64,000 nt of DNA from Filimonas zeae (GCF_014641615.1 NZ_BMIB01000001.1:1426769-1490768), one strand, 5' to 3'. Positions 54,823-63,421 are shown, counted from the first letter of the stretch. Made by a program: numbers and translations. The notes: a model not told the origin generated them from the sequence alone.

Positions 54823-55392
54823 GTGGAAATGCCGCCAGAGCTCTGGCATTTGTCCGGAGAGCTCTGTGGAATAGAAAGAAAGCTCTGGCATTCCTTCCAG
54901 GAGCCCTCTGGTTTGTTCGCAGGGTTGTCTGAGCATTCCTTAGAGCTCACTGGAATGGCCAGAGGGCTCTGGCATCCCTTCTGTGAGCCCTCTGGTTTGT
55001 CCGCAGGGTTGTCTGAACATTCCATAGACCTCACTGGAATGGCCATAGAGCTCAAGGGAATGCCCCGCGAGCTCTGGCGGCAAATTCCTGAGTGCGCTCG
55101 CCTGGTGAACGAGCCCGCAAAAAGCTTCCGACAAATGGTGCGAATGGTGCGGGTGCTCAACGGAGGTAATAAAGAACTGACGGAAGGTTTGCTAATGATG
55201 GCGCCTGACTTTTATGAGCTGGGGGAAATAGTGCGTGAACTCATTGGAGTGCTCCGCCAGCTGTCGCTTTCTTTGCTAAATATCACTGGCAGAATGCCGC
55301 TGCTCCTGGTGCTCATTTTTCAGGTTATTTTTTTCCTATATTTGATTTCCTCCATTATCCTGCCTGATCAACCACTGTTTTCATACGTTTAA
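54823..55392 (+). CDS. Repeat protein with C-terminal membrane span, unknown function
   Basis: The frame encodes 189 residues in which a 28-residue unit is repeated almost exactly (residues 19-46 and 47-74: RKLWHSFQEPSGLFAGLSEH versus RGLWHPFCEPSGLSAGLSEH), with partial copies before and after (PPELWHLSGELCGIE; IELKGMPRELWRQI). A helical middle follows, then a membrane span (PLLLVLIFQVIFFLYLISSI). The DNA shows the same 84-bp imperfect tandem repeats, with several nested dyads around GAGCTCTGG. Other frames of the repeats are also partly open, so coding status is probable rather than certain. The next gene starts 14 bases downstream. Confidence 0.45.
   Translation: MEMPPELWHLSGELCGIERKLWHSFQEPSGLFAGLSEHSLELTGMARGLWHPFCEPSGLSAGLSEHSIDLTGMAIELKGMPRELWRQIPECARLVNEPAKSFRQMVRMVRVLNGGNKELTEGLLMMAPDFYELGEIVRELIGVLRQLSLSLLNITGRMPLLLVLIFQVIFFLYLISSIILPDQPLFSYV
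54877..55044 (+). repeat. 84-bp tandem repeat, two full copies
   Basis: Two 84-bp units (54877-54960 and 54961-55044) share long identical runs such as GAGCCCTCTGGTTTGT and GCAGGGTTGTCTGA, with degenerate partial copies on both sides (from about 54830 and to about 55080). The unit length is a multiple of three, preserving the frame of the gene that contains it. Confidence 0.8.
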
Positions 55393-55405
55393 ATTTATTT
55401 TTATT

Positions 55406-56014
55406 ATGTATAATAACATGGATGAATTTGAGGAATATTCCGGCGTGAACGAGTATGAGCAATTGGGTACCCCTGAGTACAAAGAATTTGCGAAGGCCTA
55501 TAAAACGTTGTTGCAATCGGTGCTGAACCTGAGGTTTTCCTGGGAAAAAGATCCGGAAGATTTTCTGGCCCTGGTGCTGTTAACCTACAAAGCCATTATG
55601 AATGGAGACGAGGAGCCACTTACCGATGAAGAAATAGCAGATGGATTGGTTTTGGCGGATATTGATACGCTTGCTGCTGTATTTGACGAATGGATTAGTG
55701 TAGATTATGGAGCGTATCAGAACTTTCAGCAGCTGAGGCAAACGGCCACTCCTTCTGATAAAATATTTAACGAAGAGTTCCTGATTCTGGCGGAGAGTAA
55801 GCGTGACAGTTTTGGTAGCATGCGTGAAATGAGTCATGGGGATGGTGCACATATGATTACCTCTCCGCTGTACACTGTTCCGCATCCTATTACAAAAATG
55901 TGGGCAGAAGCTTTTACAGTCAAGCTGGCTGAGCGTATGAAGTTATATGATAAAAGCCTGTGTGAAATTTTGCTGGGCCATACCATTCACTTAGGTGCTT
56001 ATATGGTTATTTAA
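55406..56014 (+). CDS. Acidic cytosolic protein of unknown function
   Basis: No family recognised. The 202-residue protein is acidic at its N-terminus (MDEFEEYSGVNEYEQLGTPE) and mostly helical (AKAYKTLLQSVLNLRFSWEK; DTLAAVFDEWISVDYGAY), with a C-terminal helix-rich part (ITKMWAEAFTVKLAERMKLY; LCEILLGHTIHLGAYMVI). There is no signal peptide or membrane span. It starts 14 bases after the repeat protein gene and ends 12 bases before the next gene, so the three may be one operon. Confidence 0.6.
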   Translation: MYNNMDEFEEYSGVNEYEQLGTPEYKEFAKAYKTLLQSVLNLRFSWEKDPEDFLALVLLTYKAIMNGDEEPLTDEEIADGLVLADIDTLAAVFDEWISVDYGAYQNFQQLRQTATPSDKIFNEEFLILAESKRDSFGSMREMSHGDGAHMITSPLYTVPHPITKMWAEAFTVKLAERMKLYDKSLCEILLGHTIHLGAYMVI

Positions 56015-56025
56015 ACCAGCCTGCT

Positions 56026-57276
56026 ATGAATGCTCATTTCATTGTACTCTTTTATTTGCCTGTAATCACCACTATGAACTTATTGCCAGGGCAGCCAAAT
56101 GCCTTACCACAACAGCCACAATCCATTGCGCTTACCGAGCTTACGCATATTGTATATGAGCTGGCCGGTTCTTCCCGCCGGGAATTACTGTACGATGCAA
56201 ATACATTGGTGCATCATATAGAAGCGCTGGTAACAGAATCTATTGATAACATACATACCCTATCTCAGGAATTAATGCCCGATATGTACGAGGCGCTCAC
56301 CAATCGTTGCCAGGTGGTAGCCAGCCTGGCGCCGCTGGTAAAACGGTCGCAACAGTTACAACGATATCCTGAAGCAGTGGGCAAAAACATTATAGAGGGG
56401 TTAGAGTATTTATGCCTGGTATTTCACCGGCAGCTTTACCGGTTATTTCCATCCGATTATCAACTGCCCTACAGTTACCTGAAAATGGAAGTGGTGAATG
56501 CCGGTATGCAGTATCAACGTTTGCTGTCGCTGTATCCCGACAATCAACTATTGAAAGCCATGTTGCGGCCTATAGATAAGTTTGTGCATCATACCTCTGC
56601 TAATAACACAAAAAAGTGTATTGAATATAATAACATTCTGTTGAGTAATATTAAACTGTGGCAACGCAAAAAAGGAGCGCAGGATGAATTGTATGAAATA
56701 GCGCTTGCCATGAACCTGAACTGTCCACGTTTTATGCATCATATGGCAAGCGAGGCCGGTTTGATGCTGCAATCGTTTGAAAAGAGCGCCGACAAAGGGG
56801 CCTATATTGACCGGCTGCAAAAATTATTTTTACATGCCTGCACCAGCACGAAATGGAAAGCCTCTGCTTATGGCGCTTACCTGCCCGATGCAGAGGCTGT
56901 TGCTACTCAGGTTCAAAAATGGTTAAGCCATCAATCAGACCTGGTAAAGCTGGAAATTGCTGAACCTGTTGGAACGGTGGGAACCAATCGCATAGAGATG
57001 CAGGAAGATGCTGTATTTTTCAGTGTTCTTTTCCGGGTTATGATAATAGAGGGATTAACGAAACTGAAAAAAGTGGCTCCTGTATTTCGCATAATTTGCT
57101 CTGTGATTTCTTTTGGGAAGACTGCTGTGCCCAGCAGTGAACGTATGATAACGATTGCCAGCAGACGTATAGAAAGTGCCGTGCTGGATAAACTGGAAGC
57201 TTTTTTTGAAAGGTGTCTGCTGAGGGTGAGGAAAATAAGAAAGAACGGCGGGAAGTTTCCGGAGGAGGGGGAGTAG
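56026..57276 (+). CDS. Large helical protein of unknown function
   Basis: No family is assigned with confidence. The 416-residue product (400 if the second ATG at 56074 is used) is strongly helical: ALTELTHIVYELAGSSRREL, AVGKNIIEGLEYLCLVFHRQ, MEVVNAGMQYQRLLSLYPDN. The C-terminal 90 residues (ITIASRRIESAVLDKLEAFF, RCLLRVRKIRKNGGKF) faintly recall the endings of RteC-like conjugative-element regulators, but key RteC signatures were not found and this is only a pointer. The N-terminus of the longer form is hydrophobic and could be a weak anchor, or simply outside the true start. Confidence 0.55.
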   Translation: MNAHFIVLFYLPVITTMNLLPGQPNALPQQPQSIALTELTHIVYELAGSSRRELLYDANTLVHHIEALVTESIDNIHTLSQELMPDMYEALTNRCQVVASLAPLVKRSQQLQRYPEAVGKNIIEGLEYLCLVFHRQLYRLFPSDYQLPYSYLKMEVVNAGMQYQRLLSLYPDNQLLKAMLRPIDKFVHHTSANNTKKCIEYNNILLSNIKLWQRKKGAQDELYEIALAMNLNCPRFMHHMASEAGLMLQSFEKSADKGAYIDRLQKLFLHACTSTKWKASAYGAYLPDAEAVATQVQKWLSHQSDLVKLEIAEPVGTVGTNRIEMQEDAVFFSVLFRVMIIEGLTKLKKVAPVFRIICSVISFGKTAVPSSERMITIASRRIESAVLDKLEAFFERCLLRVRKIRKNGGKFPEEGE

Positions 57277-57497
57277 GAGTTTCGAGTGCAAATGTGTCCG
57301 GAAAAGAGGATGGGCTGCAATGAGAAAATAAAAGAGGTGTCTCAATGTAATAGTGCTCCGGCCATAGCGCTAATTGTTTTGTTATTTCAGCGTGTTAGCT
57401 GGTTATACATTCGGAGACGTTCAATAAAATTGTAGATAACTTTTTTTGTCTGTTGAAGCGGTTATATATAGGGGTATTTTTAAAGAAAATTAACCAT

Positions 57498-57896
57498 ATG
57501 CCTTGCTGTAAAGAACATGAAAGAACAGGTGTTGCCGTCGGTATTGGAGTCGGCATTTTGTCTTATTTCAACAAATGGAGTCAGGAGCGGCAAAGTAATA
57601 TACAAGCACCTTGCCGCATAGGTGAGTTATTCCTGTATGTGCTGGTTGGTGCGGTGGCCGGGAAGATGGCTGCTATCGTGCCTGATGTGCTGGAGCCCGC
57701 TACCAGTCCACATCACCGAAATATATGCCACAGCGTAACTGCCGGAGCGGCAATCGTGTACGGTATGTATGAGCTGGGAAAAACCAATGTATATCCATTG
57801 GCTAAAGCTGCTTTAATGTCCGCAGGAGCGAGTTGTTTAGCTCATATCGGGGAAGATGCGGGAACGGAAATGGGAGTGCCTTGGCTTTGCCGGTAA
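57498..57896 (+). CDS. YdjM-like small membrane protein
   Basis: This 132-residue protein has glycine-rich hydrophobic segments (TGVAVGIGVGILSYF; GELFLYVLVGAVAGKMAAIV) followed by PDVLEPATSPHHRNICHSVT, which matches the PD...HR...HS metal-binding motif of the YdjM/membrane-bound metal-dependent hydrolase family. It is shorter than full YdjM, but the core motif is intact. In many genomes such genes sit in mobile or accessory regions. The start at 57498 fits the motif spacing; the in-frame TTG at 57453 adds 15 residues. The stop codon lies inside a palindromic terminator. Confidence 0.7.
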   Translation: MPCCKEHERTGVAVGIGVGILSYFNKWSQERQSNIQAPCRIGELFLYVLVGAVAGKMAAIVPDVLEPATSPHHRNICHSVTAGAAIVYGMYELGKTNVYPLAKAALMSAGASCLAHIGEDAGTEMGVPWLCR

Positions 57897-57909
57897 TTAC
57901 CGGCAAAGC
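57884..57909 (+). terminator. Perfect 26-base palindrome serving as terminator
   Basis: GCTTTGCCGG TAATTA CCGGCAAAGC is a perfect inverted repeat of 10-bp arms around a 6-base loop; the TAA stop of the YdjM-like gene lies in the loop. It is followed by TGATTTTTC. Read as an intrinsic terminator. Confidence 0.75.
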
Positions 57910-58099
57910 TGATTTTTCAGCTTCACAAAGCTTTTAATTGATAAGATGTCTTTGGAACGGCATGCAGAGTAAACCTTGTTTCGCATCTTACCAGGTAGCG
58001 GGAAACAGGTATTGCCTGTTCCTGTACAAAGAACGCAGGCTTGGAAACCAGTTTGGAAACGATGTGTATGTTTTGTTTACATTAGACTAAACCTGAATA

Positions 58100-59626
58100 A
58101 TGTCTAGCCTGAGAACAATTGAAGCTGTTTTGAATGTCGAAACCGGTCACGAGGTGTTCGCAAAGACTTTTTTCGCTTCGGATGAGAAAATCATATTTGA
58201 ACATCGGCGGCTGCAGGAAGAGGCTATACAGGGACATGGCCCCGCAAAATTTGTATGTTATTACTGCAGGCAGGTATTGAAGATCAGAGGCGGTATCAGG
58301 CATGACGATGGTAGTATGGCGCAGATTTTTCATTTTGCCCATCAAAGAGACAGTGATGAGTGCATAATTAAAACTTCTTCGTTCCTTACAAAAGAGCAGG
58401 TCCGGTGCATCAAATATAACGGGCAGAAGGAGAGTCTGCTGCATATCCAAACGAAGGAGTTGATCGGCACACAACTGAGAGCGAATCAATCTGTTCACGG
58501 AGAGGTTTCTGATGTAGTGGTGGATCAGGTTTATAAGGCAGCCCCTATTAGTAAGGAATGGCGTAAGCCTGATGTACGTTGTTTTTTCAGGGAACAGCAG
58601 GTGGTTTTTGAGGTGCAGTTGTCAACTGATTTTATCAGTGTCATAACGGAACGTGAAATCTACTACCGTAGCAACAGCCTCTATATTCTTTGGGTGTTTA
58701 AAAGTTTTGATACACGAAGCATGTATCAGCGTTTTGTGCAGAAGGATATATTATATAGCAATAACCAGAATGTATATGTATTGGACGAGGAAGCTATCCG
58801 GCTTGGAAAGGCCGCCAATGATCTGGTGTTGCATTGCTATTATTATGAATATTGGAATGATGAAGGCGAGGTTAATGGTTGCTGGAAAGACGCTTTTATC
58901 CGCTTACGGGAGTTGACATTCGAAAGCCGGAAAATGGCTTGCTATTACTTCGACTCTTCCGGGAGCCTACGAGAGGCGGAGCGGTCTGTTGAGATCGCAG
59001 TGATTGCCAACGCCAATCAACACGGGCATTCTGAAGCTTACAACCAGCGAATTCGTGATACTATTTTATACGCTGATAGGTTGAGGGAAAAGTACCCCGA
59101 TCCTGGCAGGCTGATAAGTCACCTTCTGTCAAATGATTTTGAGCCTGATCGCAGAATGCCGAAACCTGCGCGGAGCTATAGGCTTACAGAAATCGATACT
59201 AAATTTTTAAAAGAAGAATTCGCTATCGGAATTGTTGCTCCGGCAGATAGCCCTGCTTTCGAAGTGGCGTATAGGATAGCGTATTATCTGTTCCTTTACA
59301 AAGCTGATCTGGAAGATATGCCTTATGGCCTCAGGCGCATTCTTAATGCACTGTTGTCACTGAAAATAAATCGTGTGATAGGTTTTGGTTATAAAACAAT
59401 TCTGGTGATGGCGCATAAGATTTTTGAGTCAGATAAGCAGTATGGCAGGCTCTTTATACATGCTATGCATCATTATAGACGTTACGAGAGCTTGCTGGAA
59501 GAGGATAAGTGGGGTAAGTTGATAACGAAAATCAGGAAGCTGGAGAAAGATTCGGAAAAGCCGGACTGGAAAGAACTGACTTTGTTGTTCAGGATATTTC
59601 CTGAACTCAATAGTTTCCGGCCATAA
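58100..59626 (+). CDS. CoiA/DUF6035-like protein with Zn-finger and nuclease-like core
   Basis: This 508-residue protein has an N-terminal CXXC zinc-ribbon-like site (FVCYYCRQVLKI, Cys53/Cys56) and an HxxH segment (FHFAHQRDSDEC, His78/His81, Cys88), then a PD-(D/E)XK-like core: KPDVRCFF (Asp158) and VVFEVQLSTDF (Glu171-Val-Gln173), followed by ITEREIYYRSNSLYILWVF. This order is that of CoiA/DUF6035-type competence or conflict nucleases. The C-terminal 300 residues are helical and unassigned. It stands alone upstream of an integrase remnant, in AT-richer surroundings, and is a candidate for defence or DNA processing. Confidence 0.65.
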   Translation: MSSLRTIEAVLNVETGHEVFAKTFFASDEKIIFEHRRLQEEAIQGHGPAKFVCYYCRQVLKIRGGIRHDDGSMAQIFHFAHQRDSDECIIKTSSFLTKEQVRCIKYNGQKESLLHIQTKELIGTQLRANQSVHGEVSDVVVDQVYKAAPISKEWRKPDVRCFFREQQVVFEVQLSTDFISVITEREIYYRSNSLYILWVFKSFDTRSMYQRFVQKDILYSNNQNVYVLDEEAIRLGKAANDLVLHCYYYEYWNDEGEVNGCWKDAFIRLRELTFESRKMACYYFDSSGSLREAERSVEIAVIANANQHGHSEAYNQRIRDTILYADRLREKYPDPGRLISHLLSNDFEPDRRMPKPARSYRLTEIDTKFLKEEFAIGIVAPADSPAFEVAYRIAYYLFLYKADLEDMPYGLRRILNALLSLKINRVIGFGYKTILVMAHKIFESDKQYGRLFIHAMHHYRRYESLLEEDKWGKLITKIRKLEKDSEKPDWKELTLLFRIFPELNSFRP

Positions 59627-60188
59627 AGGGCAGGCCTCTCTATGGAAGCTGAAACAGGTCGGTAGCGAAGTGGGTGCCCAACTAAACTACCACTGTCTAA
59701 AACGGAAGTCATTGGGCCATCCTATACGGAGTATCTTCCGTTTACTTTGGCCCAGCATCACCGTAATAGACATACAAAAAGCAGGAGAAGTCCGACCCCA
59801 CCGGGTCGTAATTCCTTTAAGGATGAAGCGAACTATATATTTATCAGAAAATTCCTGCGCAGGATACCACAGATAACCAATCCTGATTTCAACTACTATG
59901 TTAAAGAAGTAGTCAAATTAGCTGGCATTATTGACTTAATTAAGCTCTCTCACAAAAGCGGCAACGAGGATGTTATTGAGGTTAAACCTAAATATGCCTG
60001 GGTTACCTCCCATACCTACCGCCGCTCCTTCTGCAAAACGAATTTCTGGCAGGAACACCCGTAGTTATACCTAAACCTTATCACAAATAGGCAAATGAAT
60101 TGCCCACGATGCTCAAATGTAAAAAATTTAATAGCTAATTGACAAATGTAGAATTGAGCAATATTTCCGACTTATCCAGTTCGTTGAA
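59627..60188. other. Interval with integrase remnant and no intact gene
   Basis: No intact gene. It contains interleaved inverted repeats (AAACGGAAG/CTTCCGTTT at 59700-59708/59735-59743 and TGGGCCA/TGGCCCA at 59713-59719/59748-59754) and the frameshifted tail of a tyrosine recombinase at about 59735-60090; the rest, to 60188, is AT-rich and shows nothing. Confidence 0.6.
59735..60090 (+). pseudogene. Degraded tyrosine recombinase (phage-type integrase), C-terminal part
   Basis: Parts of an integrase catalytic domain occur in three frames in the correct order. PSITVIDIQKAGE then VVIPL lie in one frame (to 59818). From 59819 a second frame gives KDEANYIFIRKFL, RIPQITNPDFNYYVKEVVKL and AGI, then SHTYRRSFC, the SHTxRRSF box of tyrosine recombinases. 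From about 60037 a third frame gives NEFLAGTPVVIP. Two frameshifts and the absence of the N-terminal half and of the final Tyr-containing helix mark it as dead. It is the scar of an integrated element. Confidence 0.8.
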
Positions 60189-61937
60189 TTAAATATTACC
60201 AATTGCATATAGATAACCCTCGTCTGAACCGACAATCATCAGACCTCTTAAAATTGCAGGGGTAGACAACAACGATTTCCCTTTGTATAATTCCCACGCA
60301 GCATGCTCATTTTCATTTGAAATCGGCTGATCTTTATCATAAACTACACCAGCATCATCATTTTCTCCTAAATAGATACCCCATTCCCTTTCTTTGCTTT
60401 TGCCATTCACTTTGTAGAGATAACCATCATAGCGACCTAAGTAAATATGATCTTGGTAAATGACTGGTGAAGACCACTGTTGAAACATAGCCCGGCCGAT
60501 TTTCGTTAGCCAATTCAATTTGCCACTTTTCTTATCAATGCCGCCAACTTCATTTGAATAAGGGTGCGTAAAAATGATTTCATCCCCGTAGATAACCAGA
60601 TTAGTTCTAATATTACCAAAATGGGTCCCTATACCATCTGAGTCAGATGCGAACCACAGTGTATCGCCTGTTAACCAATCAAAACAACCAATTGCAGGGT
60701 AGCCATAATAGGTTTGTCGAGCCACTGCCAAATACATTAGTCCATTATCAATCAATGGCGGTGAATACAGCTGCGGAAAAGTTAATCCTGTAGGACTAAA
60801 CTGATCTGGATAGCCAATACCAATAGTTTGTTTTAGCTGAAAATGATCGAAAGTGCTGACAAGCAAAAACACCAGACCTTTTACTGATGGTATGAAAATT
60901 TGTGTTTCGTGATTCTGTTTAACATAGGTGGCATTAGCCATAACTTGTTGATGAAGTTCAATCACGTACAAGGTAGTGCCACTAACCGTATCTAAAAAGT
61001 GAACCTCACCTGAATATGTGATCACGATATATTTTTCAGTACTCAAACCAACGTCTTTTAATACCTTAGATACTACACCTGATGCCAATTCCCTGATCCA
61101 CTTTTCTTTACCAGTCTTAGCTGATATACAAAATACTAGGCCACTATCACATCCTCCAATAATGTTACCATCATAAATATTGATCTCATTTACATCCGAT
61201 TTAGTCGGATAAAACCATTTTATGGCTCCACTATATAACTCCAAGCAATAAACACCATCGTTGTTATCCGCTTCGTTCCATTGATCTCCTGCGCTACCTA
61301 CAAAAATATTATCGCCTATAATTAATGGTGTATTCTTCCATTTCTGTTTACCAATGTAAGTACTCCATAGAATTTTCGGCAGTGATGAACGTTGCGGATC
61401 GAATGCTTTTACTAGTTGAGTCACTTTGCGATTAGTGTCTTTGGCCAGGTTCAGCTCTTCAATATTGAAAATTTGACTGTAAACATCTTGAGCCTCCATT
61501 AAATCAATCAATTCATTCCCATTCTTCAATGCTATAAAGGTTGATGACAACTCATATTTGCTCATCTGGTTAGCTTTCCATTCCGACCACTTTAAATTTT
61601 CTTCGTAATTAAGCACACGAGGCAGGCACAACATCCAATTTGACATTTTGTAATCGGAAGAAGTTATCGCACGCTCAAATGAGTTTTTAATTTGTGTATA
61701 TTGGCTATCTTTCAACTCATCTAAAAAGAATTTGCATTGATAAACTACTACTGGTTCAATTCCAAGTTCTCCGACATAAACATCAATGCCACCATCACCT
61801 CTTTTAACAGTTACTTGCTGCACGTTTTTTTCACTGTGCATCTTTCTAAACAAGGTTTCACAAGCTTTTTCAAATGCATCCCTTGCACCAGGAAAGTTAG
61901 AGTGTAATGCTTTAAAGTCGTACCAGTCTCTTTTCAT
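60189..61937 (-). CDS. Mrr-like nuclease fused to PQQ-type beta-propeller
   Basis: This 582-residue cytosolic protein (no signal peptide) has two parts. Residues 20-135 match an Mrr_cat-like restriction endonuclease: helix FEKACETLFRKMH, then GDGGIDVYVG (Asp52) and VVVYQCKFF (Gln67-x-Lys69), the D...QxK form of PD-(D/E)XK. Residues 185-580 form a PQQ/WD-like propeller with blades such as GVYCLELYSGAIKWFYPT, GLVFCISAKTGKEKWIREL, GCFDWLTGDTLWFASDSD and GGIDKKSGKLNWLTKIGRA, ending in DEGYLYAIGN. PQQ-type propellers normally occur outside the cytosol, so this fusion is unusual. A sensor-effector arrangement (propeller binds, nuclease cuts) is an inference. It ends the three-gene minus-strand set. 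Confidence 0.82.
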   Translation of the reverse strand: MKRDWYDFKALHSNFPGARDAFEKACETLFRKMHSEKNVQQVTVKRGDGGIDVYVGELGIEPVVVYQCKFFLDELKDSQYTQIKNSFERAITSSDYKMSNWMLCLPRVLNYEENLKWSEWKANQMSKYELSSTFIALKNGNELIDLMEAQDVYSQIFNIEELNLAKDTNRKVTQLVKAFDPQRSSLPKILWSTYIGKQKWKNTPLIIGDNIFVGSAGDQWNEADNNDGVYCLELYSGAIKWFYPTKSDVNEINIYDGNIIGGCDSGLVFCISAKTGKEKWIRELASGVVSKVLKDVGLSTEKYIVITYSGEVHFLDTVSGTTLYVIELHQQVMANATYVKQNHETQIFIPSVKGLVFLLVSTFDHFQLKQTIGIGYPDQFSPTGLTFPQLYSPPLIDNGLMYLAVARQTYYGYPAIGCFDWLTGDTLWFASDSDGIGTHFGNIRTNLVIYGDEIIFTHPYSNEVGGIDKKSGKLNWLTKIGRAMFQQWSSPVIYQDHIYLGRYDGYLYKVNGKSKEREWGIYLGENDDAGVVYDKDQPISNENEHAAWELYKGKSLLSTPAILRGLMIVGSDEGYLYAIGNI

Positions 61938-62005
61938 GGTTTTAAATAATCTATTTATTCAGGCTGAGTAATAAACAAATGACAGCGCATATTATCAAGT
62001 AAATG

Positions 62006-63415
62006 CTATTCGCCATCAAAATTATCGACAGCGACAATTATATGAGTCATAGAATACAGGATGGCATTTTCTTCAGGAAATCCCCAAACGAGTAGATTTT
62101 TTTCATCAAAGTACATGTGGGAAATACCGGGAAAATAGCGCCTGTCTACAGGATGTTTAGCTCTGGGGTTATGGTACATAACAAGCCCATCCCCCCATGC
62201 TTCTTCGTAATCTGCATCATTGATATTTTTGACGACCACAAAGGCTTCTGTCGCTTTAGGATCGGGATTGTGCACGGCCATTAGTCGGATCATATTAACA
62301 TTGGGACTGCCTAGCCCTGCCAAATGTCCCATACGGTTAAATGTGGGCAGCGTTCCGTTGTTAGAGTATAGCACTGCACTAATATTTTCGGCATCCGGCA
62401 AATAGAAAAACCCGGATTCGATCTTTTTGCCTTTATATTCATGCCATTCAATACGTTCATCTGCCGGTCGAACCGCACCGTCTGCATCAATCAAAACAGT
62501 AGGCGTAATTTCGCCGTTTTCAGCCGTTTTATATATAGGTCTTAAACCGTACAAATAATTGATCAATGCGTTTCGGCTCCAAGTCATTGAGCCTAGCGCT
62601 TCTAATGTGGAAGGCTGGTGAAAATCGTGGATAGCGATAATCAATGGCACATTTTTTACGTGTTCTTTCTCCCAATACTTCTTGCGTAGCTTCCCTACTA
62701 ATGAACTGCCGTATTTAATCGGCATATAATCCAAACTCAACAGGAAGGCCTCACGGGGATCTTTGGGTGATGGTTCATCAAACTGCGGACTGGGGTTGAC
62801 GGTTACCGCCTCAATGGCAAACCGTTCGCCAAAGTAAGAAACAAAATAATCAGGCGCATTGTAACTGGTATCCAGATCAAAACCTGCAGTGTAAAGATAA
62901 ACGTAAATATACAACTCCCAAAGCCTGGCATCAAAGCCTGTAGTTTGAAAATCTTTAATGTAATTGCCGTCAACATCAATAAAGCTATACACAATCTCAT
63001 TAATCATCGCTCGTGCCGCTTCCTGTCCTGATACATCTAAAAGTTTAAAATAGTGATGCAGCTTATTTTCTGGTACCTGTGGTTTTAAAAATTCTTGCGG
63101 CAGCGTCTTTTCATCCCCTTGTTCGTAAATGGTCTTGCCGTCGTGCTCATATTTAGGAAATGCCGCCATTATAGCAATTGTTGCCTCTTCTTGCGAAGTA
63201 AAGCCGCTGTCAAAATCAATGGCGCGAAAAACCTTTCGTTTATCCCTCCCCAGGATCATATAGTAATAGTCTCCTGCATCATCTACGGCAATAGTGCCTA
63301 ATAGTTTTAAACGATAAGCCTCATACCAGGCCAACTCTTTAAACTGAAGGTTTAAATATGGATGACGAACATAAACGTAAGCATTAAAACGACGCAAGGT
63401 AATTTCGCGGATCAT
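62006..63415 (-). CDS. Hypothetical protein with PD-(D/E)XK-like core (GAG-attachment-type annotation family)
   Basis: This 469-residue protein has an N-terminal region with FNAYVYVRHPYLNLQFKE and a core in the order helix FDARLWELYIYVYLYTAGFD (Glu167), APDYFVSYFGERFAIEAVTV (Asp189, Glu202), the layout of a PD-(D/E)XK fold with the usual Lys replaced. Homologues are sometimes labelled glycosaminoglycan attachment protein, a name with no bearing here. The C-terminal half is mixed and unassigned (EHVKNVPLIIAIHDFHQPST; GHLAGLGSPNVNMIRLMAVH). It lies 6 bases after the upstream gene and 68 bases before the nuclease-propeller gene. Confidence 0.6.
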   Translation of the reverse strand: MIREITLRRFNAYVYVRHPYLNLQFKELAWYEAYRLKLLGTIAVDDAGDYYYMILGRDKRKVFRAIDFDSGFTSQEEATIAIMAAFPKYEHDGKTIYEQGDEKTLPQEFLKPQVPENKLHHYFKLLDVSGQEAARAMINEIVYSFIDVDGNYIKDFQTTGFDARLWELYIYVYLYTAGFDLDTSYNAPDYFVSYFGERFAIEAVTVNPSPQFDEPSPKDPREAFLLSLDYMPIKYGSSLVGKLRKKYWEKEHVKNVPLIIAIHDFHQPSTLEALGSMTWSRNALINYLYGLRPIYKTAENGEITPTVLIDADGAVRPADERIEWHEYKGKKIESGFFYLPDAENISAVLYSNNGTLPTFNRMGHLAGLGSPNVNMIRLMAVHNPDPKATEAFVVVKNINDADYEEAWGDGLVMYHNPRAKHPVDRRYFPGISHMYFDEKNLLVWGFPEENAILYSMTHIIVAVDNFDGE

Positions 63416-63421
63416 ATCAGG

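Noticed and set aside
54735..54932. Second open frame across the start of the repeat region
   Set aside because: It overlaps the repeat gene in another frame, lacks the near-identical repeats at protein level and ends soon; the repeat-preserving frame is favoured.
54830..55080. Repeats in the accessory region as a CRISPR array
   Set aside because: The unit is 84 bp, has no unique spacers, is frame-preserving and differs between copies; there are no cas genes.
56026..57276. RteC-like conjugative-transposon regulator
   Set aside because: Only the general helical character and the C-terminal end look faintly similar; no conjugation genes are nearby.
57884..57909. Perfect 26-base palindrome as an attachment or operator site
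   Set aside because: It overlaps a stop codon and is followed by a T-rich stretch, which fits a terminator better.
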